Origin: Deltaproteobacteria bacterium
GTDB taxonomy: Bacteria > UBA10199 > GCA-002796325 > JACPFF01
Direction: 5' to 3'
DNA length: 64,000 bases
NCBI GenBank assembly: GCA_016183065.1
Contig: JACPFF010000004.1
Location: 1 to 64,000, forward strand
Shown here: positions 18,278 through 27,865 of the stretch, one piece after another
Layout: every line of letters starts with the position of its first letter
Position numbering within the stretch: the first letter of the stretch is position 1
Notes under the pieces: generated by a model
What the model was told of the DNA's origin: nothing
The model's database searches: none
What the model saw: only the letters and a program-made list of their open reading frames with translations
Translations under genes and position numbers: made by a program

Positions 18278-18560
18278 TGTGACAGCAGTCCGGCCCTAGC
18301 GCTTTTGTGGAGCCTTCCACAACTGTGGTCAAGGGTTCCGAAATGTCTCACCATTCGGACACGTGACCGCGGAAAACGAGTCGAGTTGTGCGTTGCAGAG
18401 GCCGATCGTGTGACGCGTCGATTCATAAAGCCCATAGAACCTCCTTTTTATTGCAGAGCACACTATACATACGCTGTATCGTTCCATGAACAAAGAAGTT
18501 GCTTCCCTTTACAATTCCCCGCCGTTTCAGTAGGGACACGGTGCGGAAGAGGGGTTGGTG
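18278..18560. other. Intergenic region with a minus-strand promoter-like and SD-like signal
   Basis: On the minus strand an extended -10-like TGTATAGT (about 18466-18473) precedes AAGGAGG and an ATG at 18435. The open frame that follows would run antisense into the membrane-protein gene and encodes nothing recognisable, so I do not call a gene. A short peptide gene is possible. Confidence 0.3.
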
Positions 18561-19742
18561 ATGGTCGAGAGCGTGATTGTGAGTGGCATGCGGACGCCGA
18601 TCGGGTCGTTTCAAGGGGGCCTGTCGTTGCGGACGGCCCCCCAACTGGGGAGTGTGGCGATTGCAGGAGCCGTGGAGGCCGCAAAAATCGACCCTGCCGT
18701 GGTGGCCGAGGTCTACATGGGCTGCGTGCTGACAGCAGGGCTGGGGCAGGCACCGGCGCGGCAGGCGGCTATTGGGGCGGGAATCCCGGTGCAGGCTGGT
18801 GCCATGACGCTCAACAAGGTCTGCGGGTCCGGCCTCAAGGCCGTGGCCCTGGCCGATCAGGCGATTCGCTGTGGCGATGTCGAGGTGGCCGTCGCCGGAG
18901 GGATGGAATCGATGAGCAACGCCCCCTATCTCCTCCCCAAGGCCCGTAGTGGCTATCGCTTGGGGCATGGCCATATCATCGACAGCATGATCTGTGATGG
19001 ACTGTGGGATCCGTATCACGACTTTCACATGGGAGCCGCCGGGGAACGGTGTGCCACGGAGTTTCAGTATACGCGCGAGGCCCAGGACGACTTTGCCCTT
19101 GAGAGTTATCGTCGGGCCCAAGCCGCGATGGCGACCGGGGCATTCACGACAGAAATTGTGCCGGTGGCCATCCCGCAGCGGACGGGGGAACCCGTGCAGG
19201 TCACGACCGATGAGGAACCCGGGCGCATTGATGCGGTGAAATTTCGCACCGTGCGTCCGGCCTTTGCGACCAATGGGACGATTACCGCCGGCAATGCCTC
19301 GAGCTTAAGCGACGGCGCGGCCGCGCTTCTCCTCATGTCGGCGGCGCGTGCCACGACACTGGGCTGTCGTCCCCTGGCCCGCATTCTGGCGCAGGCCTGT
19401 GTCTCGCAGGCGCCGGAGTGGTTTACCACCGCACCGGCGGCGGTGATTCCCGTGGTCTGTGCCAAGGCCGGCCTCCGTGTGGCCGAGATCGACCTCTTCG
19501 AGATCAACGAGGCCTTCTCGTGCGTCACCATGCATGCCATGCGGACGTGTGCGCTCGACCCGCAGCAGGTCAATGTCCATGGCGGGGCCGTGGCCCTGGG
19601 GCATCCGATTGGGGCGAGCGGGGCCCGTATTCTTGTGACGCTCCTCCACGCCCTGGAGCGGCACCACAAACGCCTTGGGCTCGCCACACTCTGCAACGGT
19701 GGCGGTGAGGCCCTGGCAATCATTATCGAACGCTGCACATAA
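18561..19742 (+). CDS. Acetyl-CoA acetyltransferase (thiolase)
   Basis: This 393-residue protein has all thiolase active-site elements: the acyl-accepting Cys88 in NKVCGSGLKAV, GHPIGASGAR with the catalytic His near residue 347, and CNGGGEAL with the second Cys near 378. It condenses two acetyl-CoA or cleaves 3-ketoacyl-CoA. The first gene of a six-gene operon with dehydrogenase, hydratase, acyl-CoA dehydrogenase and acyl-CoA mutase, it most likely acts in C4 acyl-CoA interconversion or short-chain fatty and amino acid degradation. The ATG at 18561 has AGAGGGG upstream. Confidence 0.95.
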   Translation: MVESVIVSGMRTPIGSFQGGLSLRTAPQLGSVAIAGAVEAAKIDPAVVAEVYMGCVLTAGLGQAPARQAAIGAGIPVQAGAMTLNKVCGSGLKAVALADQAIRCGDVEVAVAGGMESMSNAPYLLPKARSGYRLGHGHIIDSMICDGLWDPYHDFHMGAAGERCATEFQYTREAQDDFALESYRRAQAAMATGAFTTEIVPVAIPQRTGEPVQVTTDEEPGRIDAVKFRTVRPAFATNGTITAGNASSLSDGAAALLLMSAARATTLGCRPLARILAQACVSQAPEWFTTAPAAVIPVVCAKAGLRVAEIDLFEINEAFSCVTMHAMRTCALDPQQVNVHGGAVALGHPIGASGARILVTLLHALERHHKRLGLATLCNGGGEALAIIIERCT

Positions 19743-19757
19743 GCGGGAGGGGAGACC

Positions 19758-20651
19758 GTGGAGATCACAACCGTGGGAGTGACAGGGGCCGGTCAAATGG
19801 GCGGAGGGATTGCACAGGTCTTTGCGCAGGTGGGATTGACGGTCCACCTGCACGATGTCTCGGAAGCGGCACTCCAGCGCGCGCAGAGGGGGATCCGACA
19901 GTCCCTGGACACATTGGCCGAGAAGGGGAAATTGCAGGGATCTCCCGACGCGGTCATCTCTCGCATTCACTTGACCACGTCACTCGATCCGTTCCAGGCG
20001 GCCGCGTGTGTGGTGGAGGCTGCACCGGAGCAGGTGGAGCTCAAACGATCGATCTTCACCTCACTCGACGCCGTCACGCTGCCATCGGCGATTCTGGCCA
20101 GTAATACCTCGTCGATTGCGATTGCAACATTGGCCGATGCCACGCGCCGTCCGGCACAGGTGATCGGGATGCACTTCATGAATCCGGTGCCGCGCATGCC
20201 GTGTGTGGAAGTCATTCGCGCACGCGCCACAAGCGACGCCACATTTGCGATCACGAGTGCGCTCGTGGCGCGCCTTGGCAAGACCATGGTCGTGTCGCAG
20301 GATCGTGCGGGCTTCATCGTCAATCGCATATTGATGCCGATGATCAATGAGGCGGCCCATGCCTTTGCGGAAGGAGTGGCCACGCGCGACGACATTGATA
20401 CGGCCATGAAGCTCTCCTGCAACTTTCCCATGGGTCCACTGGCCCTGGCAGATTTCATCGGGCTCGATACCGTGGTCGCGATTCTCGAGGTGATGCAGGA
20501 AGGGCTGGCCGGTGCGCACTATGCACCGTCTCCTCTCCTGCGTGAATACGTCGCCAAGGGATGGACGGGACGGAAGGGACAACGCGGTTTTTATGAATAC
20601 GCCTCAGCGCGGACGCCCCCATTCCGGGCAGCAAAAGGAGCCATCTCATGA
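19758..20651 (+). CDS. 3-hydroxybutyryl-CoA dehydrogenase
   Basis: This 297-residue protein has the NAD-binding GAGQMGGGIAQVFA at residues 8-21. It also has the catalytic His-Glu pair in IGMHFMNPVP and a conserved Asn/Ser in the FIVNRILMPMINEA region near 190, plus the C-terminal domain TAMKLSCNFPMGPLALADFIGLD. It oxidises 3-hydroxyacyl-CoA to 3-ketoacyl-CoA. It starts with GTG, and its stop overlaps the following enoyl-CoA hydratase ATG by 4 nt. Confidence 0.95.
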   Translation: MEITTVGVTGAGQMGGGIAQVFAQVGLTVHLHDVSEAALQRAQRGIRQSLDTLAEKGKLQGSPDAVISRIHLTTSLDPFQAAACVVEAAPEQVELKRSIFTSLDAVTLPSAILASNTSSIAIATLADATRRPAQVIGMHFMNPVPRMPCVEVIRARATSDATFAITSALVARLGKTMVVSQDRAGFIVNRILMPMINEAAHAFAEGVATRDDIDTAMKLSCNFPMGPLALADFIGLDTVVAILEVMQEGLAGAHYAPSPLLREYVAKGWTGRKGQRGFYEYASARTPPFRAAKGAIS

Positions 20652-21430
20652 ATGATCCCCATCTCCTCATCGACATCCATGACGGGATCGGCTGGATCAC
20701 GGTGAACCGTCCCGTCCAGCTCAATGCCCTCAATGCCGAGATCCTCCATGCCCTCCGTGCGGCCATGGAGTCGCTCGGGGCCAATGCAGAGGTGCGCGTC
20801 GTGGTGCTGACGGGTGCCGGAGAGAAGGCCTTTATTGCCGGGGCCGATATCCGGGCCATGCAGGCAATGGATGCCGAGGCCGCCAGAGCCTTCTGTCGGC
20901 TCGGGCATGCCTGCATGAGCAATATTGCCGCGCTTCCCAAACCGGTGATCGCCATGGTAAACGGCTTTGCGCTCGGCGGCGGTCTGGAAACGGCACTGGC
21001 GTGTGATTGGATCGTGGCGGTCGAGCACGCGCAGTTCGGGCTGCCGGAAGTGACGCTCGGCCTCTTCCCCGGTTTTGGCGGGACGCAGCGTTTGCGGCAT
21101 GCCGTGGGAAAGGCGCGTGCCATGGAGCTCATCTTCACCGGCCGACGCCTGACGGCGCGCGAGGCCCATGCGTGGGGTCTGGTCAACACCGTGGTCCCGG
21201 CAGCGGAGCTCCGCAACACCGTCCTCGATGTGGCACGGGCCATCATGGCCAATTCACCCGCCGCGATCCGACTGGCCAAACGCGCTCTGTTGCAGGGATT
21301 GAATATGGGATTGAGCGATGGCCTCCATTACGAGGAAGAACAGTTTCCCAAGTGTTTCGAGAGAGACGATTGTGTTGAAGGCCTGACGGCGTTTGTGGAA
21401 AAGCGGCGCCCGGTCTTTACGGGAAAGTAG
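20648..21430 (+). CDS. Enoyl-CoA hydratase
   Basis: This 260-residue crotonase-fold enzyme has the oxyanion-hole regions AGADIRAM near residue 67 and NGFALGGGLETALACD near 105. The two catalytic glutamates of hydratases occur as expected, in GGLETALACD and in FGLPEVTLGLFPGFGGTQRL near 130-145. Having both Glu supports a true hydratase rather than another crotonase-family activity. It hydrates 2-enoyl-CoA. It is translationally coupled to the dehydrogenase upstream. Confidence 0.94.
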   Translation: MNDPHLLIDIHDGIGWITVNRPVQLNALNAEILHALRAAMESLGANAEVRVVVLTGAGEKAFIAGADIRAMQAMDAEAARAFCRLGHACMSNIAALPKPVIAMVNGFALGGGLETALACDWIVAVEHAQFGLPEVTLGLFPGFGGTQRLRHAVGKARAMELIFTGRRLTAREAHAWGLVNTVVPAAELRNTVLDVARAIMANSPAAIRLAKRALLQGLNMGLSDGLHYEEEQFPKCFERDDCVEGLTAFVEKRRPVFTGK

Positions 21431-21449
21431 AAAAAATCGTTCATGCCTG

Positions 21450-21473
21450 TCATCCCCGCGAACGCGGGGATCC
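21450..21473. repeat. REP-like palindrome
   Basis: TCATCCCCGCGAACGCGGGGATCC has a perfect 7-bp stem CCCCGCG/CGCGGGG with an AA loop, the common extragenic palindrome type with a CCCGCG-xx-CGCGGG core. It lies in the 61-bp gap between the hydratase and the acyl-CoA dehydrogenase start and could tune their relative expression. Confidence 0.7.
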
Positions 21474-21491
21474 TACGTAAAGGAGCGACGG

Positions 21492-22643
21492 ATGGATTTT
21501 GCCCTCAGTGATGATCAACGCATGCTCCAGGCCGCGGTCCGCGATTTTTGTCTCAAGGAGATCGCCCCGACTGCGGAACGACTCGACAGCACGAGCACAT
21601 TTCCGGGTGAGCATCTTCCGAAACTCGCCGCTATGGGATTGATGGGGATGACCGTGCCGAGCGAGTGGGGCGGTGCCGGGAGCGACATGCTCTCGTATGT
21701 CCTGGCACTGGAAGAACTCTCGGCCGCCTGTGCATCGACGGCGGTGACGATGTCGGTGAATAATTCGCTCTATTGCGGTCCGCTCTGTCGATTCGCCACC
21801 GAGGCCCAGAAGGCGCGGTATCTGACATCCTTTGCGCGTGGCGAACAGTTGGGGGCCTACGCCTTGTCGGAGCCGAGTTGCGGATCGGATCCGGCCGCGC
21901 TGGAGACCATTGCCCAGCGCGAGGGGGACGTCTATTACCTGACCGGCCGGAAAAATTTTATCACCAACGGTCCGCACGCGGATGCCATGATTATTTTTAC
22001 CACGGTCGACAAAACCAGGAAGCACAAGGGGATCACGGCCTTTATTGTGGAAAAGGGCTTTGAAGGCTTTGCCATCGGCAAGATCGAGAAAAAATTGGGC
22101 ATCCGGGCCTCGTCGACCTCCGAGGTCGTGCTCGATCGCTGCCGCGTCCCGGTCGCAAACCGTCTGGGCAACGAAGGCGATGGCTTCACCATCGCGATGC
22201 ATACGCTCGATGATGGACGGATCGGGATAGCCACGCAGGCCCTGGGGATTGGGCGTGCGGCGTACACGGTTGCCCGCCAGTATGCCACGGAGCGGTACGC
22301 GTTTGGCCAGCCCATTGCCACCTTTCAGGCGATCCAGTGGAAGCTGGCCGACATGGCGATGAAGCTGGAGGCCGGAAGGCTTCTGGTCCATCAAGCGGCC
22401 TGGCTGGCCGACCAGGGGCACCCGTTTGTCAAGGAGGCCGCGATGGCAAAGCTCTTTAATTCCGAGGCGGCCAACTGGATTGCCAAGGAGGCGGTGCAGG
22501 TCCTCGGCGGTTTTGGCTATCTCTGCGACTTCCCGGTCGAACGGTATTTCCGGGATGCGAAGATCACGGAGATTTACGAGGGGACGAGTGAAATCCAACG
22601 CCTGGTGATTGCCAGACAGGTGCTGAAGGAGCTCGGCGGGTAA
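21492..22643 (+). CDS. Acyl-CoA dehydrogenase (short-chain type)
   Basis: This 383-residue FAD flavoprotein has the family motifs [14 protein letters not shown] near residues 120-133, the [14 protein letters not shown] strand, and the C-terminal region [40 protein letters not shown]. In that region the Glu of YEGT is the catalytic base of butyryl/short-chain dehydrogenases. It introduces the 2,3 double bond and passes electrons to ETF. The start at 21492 has AAGGAG upstream; no etfAB is nearby. Confidence 0.95.
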   Translation: MDFALSDDQRMLQAAVRDFCLKEIAPTAERLDSTSTFPGEHLPKLAAMGLMGMTVPSEWGGAGSDMLSYVLALEELSAACASTAVTMSVNNSLYCGPLCRFATEAQKARYLTSFARGEQLGAYALSEPSCGSDPAALETIAQREGDVYYLTGRKNFITNGPHADAMIIFTTVDKTRKHKGITAFIVEKGFEGFAIGKIEKKLGIRASSTSEVVLDRCRVPVANRLGNEGDGFTIAMHTLDDGRIGIATQALGIGRAAYTVARQYATERYAFGQPIATFQAIQWKLADMAMKLEAGRLLVHQAAWLADQGHPFVKEAAMAKLFNSEAANWIAKEAVQVLGGFGYLCDFPVERYFRDAKITEIYEGTSEIQRLVIARQVLKELGG

Positions 22644-22644
22644 C

Positions 22645-24300
22645 ATGGTGCACCGATCAAAAAAAGGATGGGAGCGTGAAACGCGGGGTCCCTCGCTGTT
22701 GCGCTTTCCCGATCGGGCCGCCAGTTTCACGACCACCTCGGATGCCCCGGTCGAGCCTCTCTATACGGCGGACGATCTGGCCGGATTCGACCCCGACCTG
22801 GCTCTGGGCTATCCCGGCGAATATCCGTTCACGCGGGGCATCCATCCCACCATGTATCGCGGGCGCCTCTGGACGCACCGGCTCTTTTCCGGGTTCGGAA
22901 CGCCCACCGAGACAAATGCGCGGTACAAATATCTCCTGAAGCATGGACAGACGGGCCTCTCCGTCGCCTTCGATTTCCCCACGCTCATGGGCTACGATGC
23001 CGATGCCGATCGTGCCATCGGCGAAGTGGGGAAGTGCGGCGTTAATATCTCCTCGCTGAAGGATATGGAGGTCCTGTTCGACGGTATTCCCCTCGATCGC
23101 GTGACGACCTCGATGACCATCAATGGACCGGCAGCGGTCCTGTTGGCCTTCTATCTGGCGGCCGCGCAGAAACAGGGTGTGCCGCTCTCCCGCGTGGGCG
23201 GGACCGTGCAGAACGATTGCTTCAAGGAATATATTGCGCAGAATTCCTATGCCTTTCCGCCGCGACCCTCCGTGCGCATTACCGTCGACATGATGGCCTA
23301 TTGTGCGAAGGACGTCCCGCTGTGGAATACGATCTCCATTTCCGGGTACCACATCCGCGAGGCCGGTTCGACCGCGGTACAAGAACTCGCCTTCACGCTG
23401 GCCGACGGCATCGGATATGTCCAGGCCGGTATCGAGCGCGGATTGCCGGTGGATGATTTTGCCCCGCGCCTGTCGTTCTTCTTCAATGCGCACAATGATT
23501 TTCTCGAGGAGATTGCCAAATATCGCGCGGCGCGGCGCATGTGGGCCACGATCATGCGCGAACGCTTTCACGCGCAGTCCCCGCGGTCGTGGATGTTGCG
23601 GTTTCATACCCAGACCGCCGGATGTTCGCTCACCGCACAACAACCGTACAATAATGTCGTCCGGACCACGATCCAGGCGCTGGCCGCGGTACTCGGCGGG
23701 ACGCAGTCGCTCCACACCAATGCCCTCGACGAAACGCTCGCCCTCCCCACCGAATCGAGCGCGCGGATCGCCTTGCGGACACAACAGATCATCGCACATG
23801 AAAGCGGGGTGGTGAACACCATCGATCCTCTGGCCGGATCCTACTGTGTGGAATCGCTGACACACCAGATGGAACGGGAGGCCTCTGCCTACATCGACAA
23901 GATCGATGCCATGGGGGGGATCATTGCCGCGATCGAAGCCGGCTATCCCCAGCGGGAGATTGCCAATGCCGCATTCCGGTATCAGCAACAGATCGACCAG
24001 AGGGAAAAAATCATCGTGGGCGTCAATGACTATGTCACTGACGACAGCGAAACACTCCAGATCCTGCGCATCGGCGACGAGGCCCGCGCACAGCAGGTCG
24101 AACGCCTTGCCAGCGTGCGGGCCGCGCGCAATCCCGGGCAGGTGGCTGCCACACGCGCCGCGTTGCAGTCCGCATGTGCCAGTGATGCCAACGTGATGCC
24201 ACGGCTCCTCGATTGCGCCCATGCCTATTGCACGCTCGGGGAAATCATCGAGACCATGAAGTCGGTCTTTGGCGAATACCACGATCCCGGAATTTTCTGA
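22645..24300 (+). CDS. B12-dependent acyl-CoA mutase, large (catalytic) subunit
   Basis: This 551-residue TIM-barrel subunit matches stand-alone methylmalonyl-CoA mutase alpha proteins: [21 protein letters not shown] (58-76), the QND segment near 189-191, catalytic-site His236 in [11 protein letters not shown], and [12 protein letters not shown] near 280. By comparison with the known enzymes, Phe81 (RLFSGFG) replaces the tyrosine of methylmalonyl-CoA mutase while Arg211 (PSVRI) keeps the carboxylate-binding arginine. Isobutyryl-CoA mutase has Phe and Gln at these places. The substrate is therefore uncertain. The B12-binding subunit is encoded by the next gene, and no G-protein chaperone (MeaB) is present. 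Confidence 0.92.
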   Translation: MVHRSKKGWERETRGPSLLRFPDRAASFTTTSDAPVEPLYTADDLAGFDPDLALGYPGEYPFTRGIHPTMYRGRLWTHRLFSGFGTPTETNARYKYLLKHGQTGLSVAFDFPTLMGYDADADRAIGEVGKCGVNISSLKDMEVLFDGIPLDRVTTSMTINGPAAVLLAFYLAAAQKQGVPLSRVGGTVQNDCFKEYIAQNSYAFPPRPSVRITVDMMAYCAKDVPLWNTISISGYHIREAGSTAVQELAFTLADGIGYVQAGIERGLPVDDFAPRLSFFFNAHNDFLEEIAKYRAARRMWATIMRERFHAQSPRSWMLRFHTQTAGCSLTAQQPYNNVVRTTIQALAAVLGGTQSLHTNALDETLALPTESSARIALRTQQIIAHESGVVNTIDPLAGSYCVESLTHQMEREASAYIDKIDAMGGIIAAIEAGYPQREIANAAFRYQQQIDQREKIIVGVNDYVTDDSETLQILRIGDEARAQQVERLASVRAARNPGQVAATRAALQSACASDANVMPRLLDCAHAYCTLGEIIETMKSVFGEYHDPGIF

Positions 24301-24340
24301 GCGATTGCAAAAGAGACGTATTCATGCTCGGGTCACCGTC

Positions 24341-24766
24341 ATGATGGCGGGGAAGCGTTACCGGATTCTCGTGGGAAAGCCAGGGCTCGATGGTCATGAT
24401 CGTGGTGCCAAGGTCATTGCACGGGCACTCCGCGACGCCGGCTTTGAAGTCATCTATACCGGGCTGCATCAGACCCCGGAGATGATCGTCTCCGCGGCCC
24501 TGCAGGAAGATGTCGACGCGATCGGCCTCTCGATCCTTTCCGGTGCCCATATGACCCTTTTTCAGCGCGTGCTCGACCTTCTCCGGTCGAAGCAGGCCGC
24601 AGATATCCTCATTTTTGGCGGTGGTATTATCCCCGAGGAAGATATCGTGGCACTCAAGACACTGGGAGTGGCCGAGCTCTTTACCCCCGGGACACGGATG
24701 GAGGAGGTGGTGACCTGGTTGCAGGGAGCGCTCGCTGCGCGGGAAAATTGCCAAAAAAGTGATTAA
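24341..24766 (+). CDS. B12-binding small subunit of acyl-CoA mutase
   Basis: This protein of about 141 residues is a complete cobalamin-binding domain: [10 protein letters not shown] with the DxHxxG motif that supplies the cobalt-ligating His, SILSGAH near residue 70, and [10 protein letters not shown] near 100. It pairs with the large subunit upstream to form the active mutase. I place the start at 24341 because the domain always begins close to [15 protein letters not shown]; a TTG at 24269 inside the upstream gene would add 24 atypical residues. Confidence 0.93.
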   Translation: MMAGKRYRILVGKPGLDGHDRGAKVIARALRDAGFEVIYTGLHQTPEMIVSAALQEDVDAIGLSILSGAHMTLFQRVLDLLRSKQAADILIFGGGIIPEEDIVALKTLGVAELFTPGTRMEEVVTWLQGALAARENCQKSD

Positions 24767-24843
24767 TTGCGGATAGTTATAGATGTTCTCTCCATGACCT
24801 GTACACAACAGTAGTGTCATATGGTCCGATAATATATAATAGA

Positions 24844-26181
24844 ATGCAGATGTGGCGCCGATTAGCGGGTTGTCTCTTGATTGCCCTCCTAGGAGTGGCC
24901 TGTAAACCCTCGGTTTCAGGACAGGTCTATTTTGCCGGAAACGCGGCCACTGCCGAGGGGGAACCGCTCGGCATTCTCGGGATTCCGATCGAGCTCTATC
25001 TCGTGAAATCGTATGTCGCCGACAAAAACAGTGGAGGGAATGGGACGTCAAAGGCCGCAACGTTCGGCGGGGCGATGAAGGGGGCGCAGGTCGAGGAAGG
25101 GGAGGGAGCCCCGCCAACCGACGAGGATCCCTCAGCCGATGACGCAGAGGAGAAGGAAGCGCCTGCTGGTGATGCCCCGCCTGACGACTCGCTCGCGCCC
25201 GGATCGACAGAAACGGACGGAGGCCCGCAGTCGCCCTCTGCCACGGGGACGCTCGTGACGACCCTCAAGACCGATAGTGCCGGGCGCTACTATTTTGGCG
25301 ACCTTGATCCCGGCGAATACGAGGTGCGGCTCGGCGATGAGACCTGGCAACAGGGCTATCGCCTCATGACCGAAAAAAATCCGATTGCGGTGAAGACTGC
25401 GTTTCGAGGGGCACGGGCCTATTTTGGGCTCTATCGCCAGGGAATGGAACTCGTCACCTCCGCATCCAACTGTCCGGCGATCATCACCTTTCCCCAGTCG
25501 GTCTATTGTGAACAGACCTATCGCAACACCGGTCCGGCACCGATGGTGAACGTCCAGTTGACCGTGAGTGTGCCGGAGACGATCGAGATGATCCCCAAAT
25601 TTGGCGGGACGGTGGATCAAGCGGCCCGTCTCGTCACGTGGTCCTACCCCAGCATTGCCCCGCAGGAGATGGTGAAGGTCGGTGCGGTCCTCGTCCCCCA
25701 CCTGCCGGCAAGCGAGGTCGTCATCGTGGAACTGCACTGGCAGGTCGCGAGCGCCAGCGACCCAACACCCGTGGCATTGGGCGGCATCAGCACGAGCATC
25801 AATTCGGTGGCCAAGGCCATGGTCTCTGTCGAAGGGGCTGCCAAGGCGGTGCCGGGGATCATCGAAACCTATAAAGTCTACGTGGATAATACCGGGACGC
25901 AACTCCTCACAGACGTGGTGCTCCACGTGACCGTTCCTGAAGGGATCACCTACCAGCTCAGCGATGGCGGTCAATATGATGCCACAAGTCGTCAGGTCAC
26001 ATGGACCCTGAAAACGCTCATGCTCGACGCCCATCTCGTTCATGCCATTGCCGTGCAGATTCCCGAGGATGCCAAGGTCGGGAGTTCCTTGCTCTGGAAG
26101 GCGGAAGTCGTCAGTCCAAAATTGTCCGAACCGGTGATGGCAAAACCGTTCACGACCGTCATCATTGCCCCCAAAGATTGA
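24844..26181 (+). CDS. Secreted lipoprotein with DUF11-like beta domains
   Basis: This protein of about 445 residues has a signal peptide and lipobox LLGVAC near residue 20. Then come an acidic low-complexity segment (EEGEGAPPTDEDPSADD) and a Cna B-type-like segment GRYYFGDLDPGEYEV near residue 155. Two tandem DUF11-type domains end it (about 215-320, YRNTGPAPMVNVQLTVSVP; about 325-440, YVDNTGTQLLTDVVLHVTVP). Such domains are common in extracellular surface proteins. No partner genes help to define its role; it separates the acyl-CoA operon from hut genes on the same strand. Confidence 0.8.
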   Translation: MQMWRRLAGCLLIALLGVACKPSVSGQVYFAGNAATAEGEPLGILGIPIELYLVKSYVADKNSGGNGTSKAATFGGAMKGAQVEEGEGAPPTDEDPSADDAEEKEAPAGDAPPDDSLAPGSTETDGGPQSPSATGTLVTTLKTDSAGRYYFGDLDPGEYEVRLGDETWQQGYRLMTEKNPIAVKTAFRGARAYFGLYRQGMELVTSASNCPAIITFPQSVYCEQTYRNTGPAPMVNVQLTVSVPETIEMIPKFGGTVDQAARLVTWSYPSIAPQEMVKVGAVLVPHLPASEVVIVELHWQVASASDPTPVALGGISTSINSVAKAMVSVEGAAKAVPGIIETYKVYVDNTGTQLLTDVVLHVTVPEGITYQLSDGGQYDATSRQVTWTLKTLMLDAHLVHAIAVQIPEDAKVGSSLLWKAEVVSPKLSEPVMAKPFTTVIIAPKD

Positions 26182-26214
26182 CCTCTCGTCGGCTTTCCGG
26201 TACGACCTGCGGTC

Positions 26215-27864
26215 ATGCAACGGATCATCCGTGCCCCGCGGGGGACGCAGCGGCAGTGTCGGGGGTGGGCGCAGGAGGCGGCGCTGCGGATGCTGATGAA
26301 CAATCTCGATCCCGACGTGGCAGAGCGGCCGGAGGACCTTGTGGTCTATGGCGGTCGGGGGAAGGCCGCGCGCAACTGGGCGGCATTCGACCAGATTGTG
26401 GCCTCCCTGCAAACGCTGACCGATGACGAAACGCTCCTGGTCCAGTCCGGAAAGCCGGTGGGGATCTGCCGGACGCACCCCGATGCGCCGCGGGTCCTGA
26501 TTGCGAACAGCAATCTCGTCGGGCGCTGGGCCACGTGGGAGCACTTTTGGGAGCTCGAGCGGAAGGGTCTGATGATGTATGGGCAGATGACCGCCGGCTC
26601 CTGGATCTACATCGGGACGCAGGGGATTATCCAGGGCACCTATCAGACCTTTCTCTCCGCGGCAGAGCGGCATTTTGGGGGTCATCTCTCGGGTCGATGG
26701 ATTCTCTCAGGCGGTCTCGGAGGGATGGGGGGTGCGCAGCCATTGGCCGCGACCATGGCGGGTGCCAGTTTTCTCGGCGTGGAGGTGGATCGCGTGCGCA
26801 TCGAGAAACGCCTGGCCACCGGGTATCTCGACGAGATGGCCGAGACGCTCGACGATGCGCTGGCGCGGATTGCTGAGGCCGGGCGGACCGGAAGACCGCG
26901 ATCGATTGGCCTCTGTGCCAATGCGGCCGATCTCTTTGCCGAGTTGGTGCGCCGCGGCGTACATCCCGATCTCGTGACCGACCAGACCTCCGCGCACGAT
27001 CCGTTGCACGGCTATGTCCCGAACCAGATGACCTACGCCGCCGCGCTCGCGCTGCGACGCGAGGATCCCGCGCAATATCAACGCGAGGCGCGGCGGACCA
27101 TTGTTGCACAGGTAGAAGCGATGCTCGCCTTTCATCGGGCGGGTGTGCCGACGTTTGATTATGGCAACAACATTCGGGCCATTGCGGCTGAAGAGGGGGT
27201 GGCCGAGGCCTTTGCCTTCCCCGGGTTTGTCCCGGCCTATATTCGCCCCCTCTTTTGCCAGGGGATGGGGCCCTTCCGCTGGGTCGCCCTCTCCGGCGAT
27301 CCGCGCGACATTGCCGTCATCGATCAGGCGTTATTGCAACTCTTTCCGGACGATACCGTCTTGCAGCGCTGGATCCCGATGGCCGCGCAGCGGATTCATT
27401 TCCAGGGCCTGCCGGCGCGCATCTGCTGGTTCGGATATGGTGCGCGTGCCAAGGCCGGACTCTGCATGAACGATCTGGTGGCCTCGGGAGCGGTGCAGGC
27501 CCCGATCGTGATCGGGCGCGACCATCTCGACTGCGGTTCGGTGGCCTCACCGTACCGTGAAACCGAGGCCATGCGGGATGGGAGTGATGCCGTGGCCGAT
27601 TGGCCGATCCTCAACGCCTTGGTGAATGCCGTCAATGGGGCGAGTTGGGTCTCGTTTCATCACGGCGGAGGGGTCGGGATGGGCTACAGTCTCCATGCCG
27701 GTCAGGTGATTGTGGCCGATGGGACTCCTGAAGCGGCACGGCGTATCGAACGGGTCCTCACGTCGGATCCGGCGGTGGGGGTCATGCGGCATGCTGATGC
27801 CGGATACCCGGACGCCGTGGCCGTGGCCAGGGCGTCCGGGGTGCGTATCCCGGGGGTGACGTAA
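26215..27864 (+). CDS. hutU: Urocanate hydratase
   Basis: This 549-residue cytosolic enzyme converts urocanate to imidazolonepropionate with NAD+ as an electrophile. Family segments include [20 protein letters not shown] near residue 25 and [19 protein letters not shown] near 165, which contacts NAD. Others are [14 protein letters not shown] near 260 and [22 protein letters not shown] near 480. It is the first gene of hutU-hutI-hutG; the histidase gene hutH is not in the window. Confidence 0.97.
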   Translation: MQRIIRAPRGTQRQCRGWAQEAALRMLMNNLDPDVAERPEDLVVYGGRGKAARNWAAFDQIVASLQTLTDDETLLVQSGKPVGICRTHPDAPRVLIANSNLVGRWATWEHFWELERKGLMMYGQMTAGSWIYIGTQGIIQGTYQTFLSAAERHFGGHLSGRWILSGGLGGMGGAQPLAATMAGASFLGVEVDRVRIEKRLATGYLDEMAETLDDALARIAEAGRTGRPRSIGLCANAADLFAELVRRGVHPDLVTDQTSAHDPLHGYVPNQMTYAAALALRREDPAQYQREARRTIVAQVEAMLAFHRAGVPTFDYGNNIRAIAAEEGVAEAFAFPGFVPAYIRPLFCQGMGPFRWVALSGDPRDIAVIDQALLQLFPDDTVLQRWIPMAAQRIHFQGLPARICWFGYGARAKAGLCMNDLVASGAVQAPIVIGRDHLDCGSVASPYRETEAMRDGSDAVADWPILNALVNAVNGASWVSFHHGGGVGMGYSLHAGQVIVADGTPEAARRIERVLTSDPAVGVMRHADAGYPDAVAVARASGVRIPGVT

Positions 27865-27865
27865 C

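Noticed and set aside
18175-18435. Minus-strand small gene with AAGGAGG and ATG at 18435
   Set aside because: The signals are good, but the 86-codon frame is unlike any protein and half of it is antisense to another gene; kept only as a note in the intergenic entry.
22657-24282. 541-codon minus-strand open frame
   Set aside because: It is exactly antisense to the acyl-CoA mutase large subunit and has no recognisable domain; GC-rich codon bias leaves long antisense frames open.
24835-24840. TATAAT as promoter of the DUF11 lipoprotein gene
   Set aside because: It ends only 3 bases before the start codon at 24844, so transcription would begin inside the coding sequence unless a later start were used.
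25132-26685. 517-codon minus-strand open frame
   Set aside because: Antisense to the lipoprotein and hutU, without family similarity.
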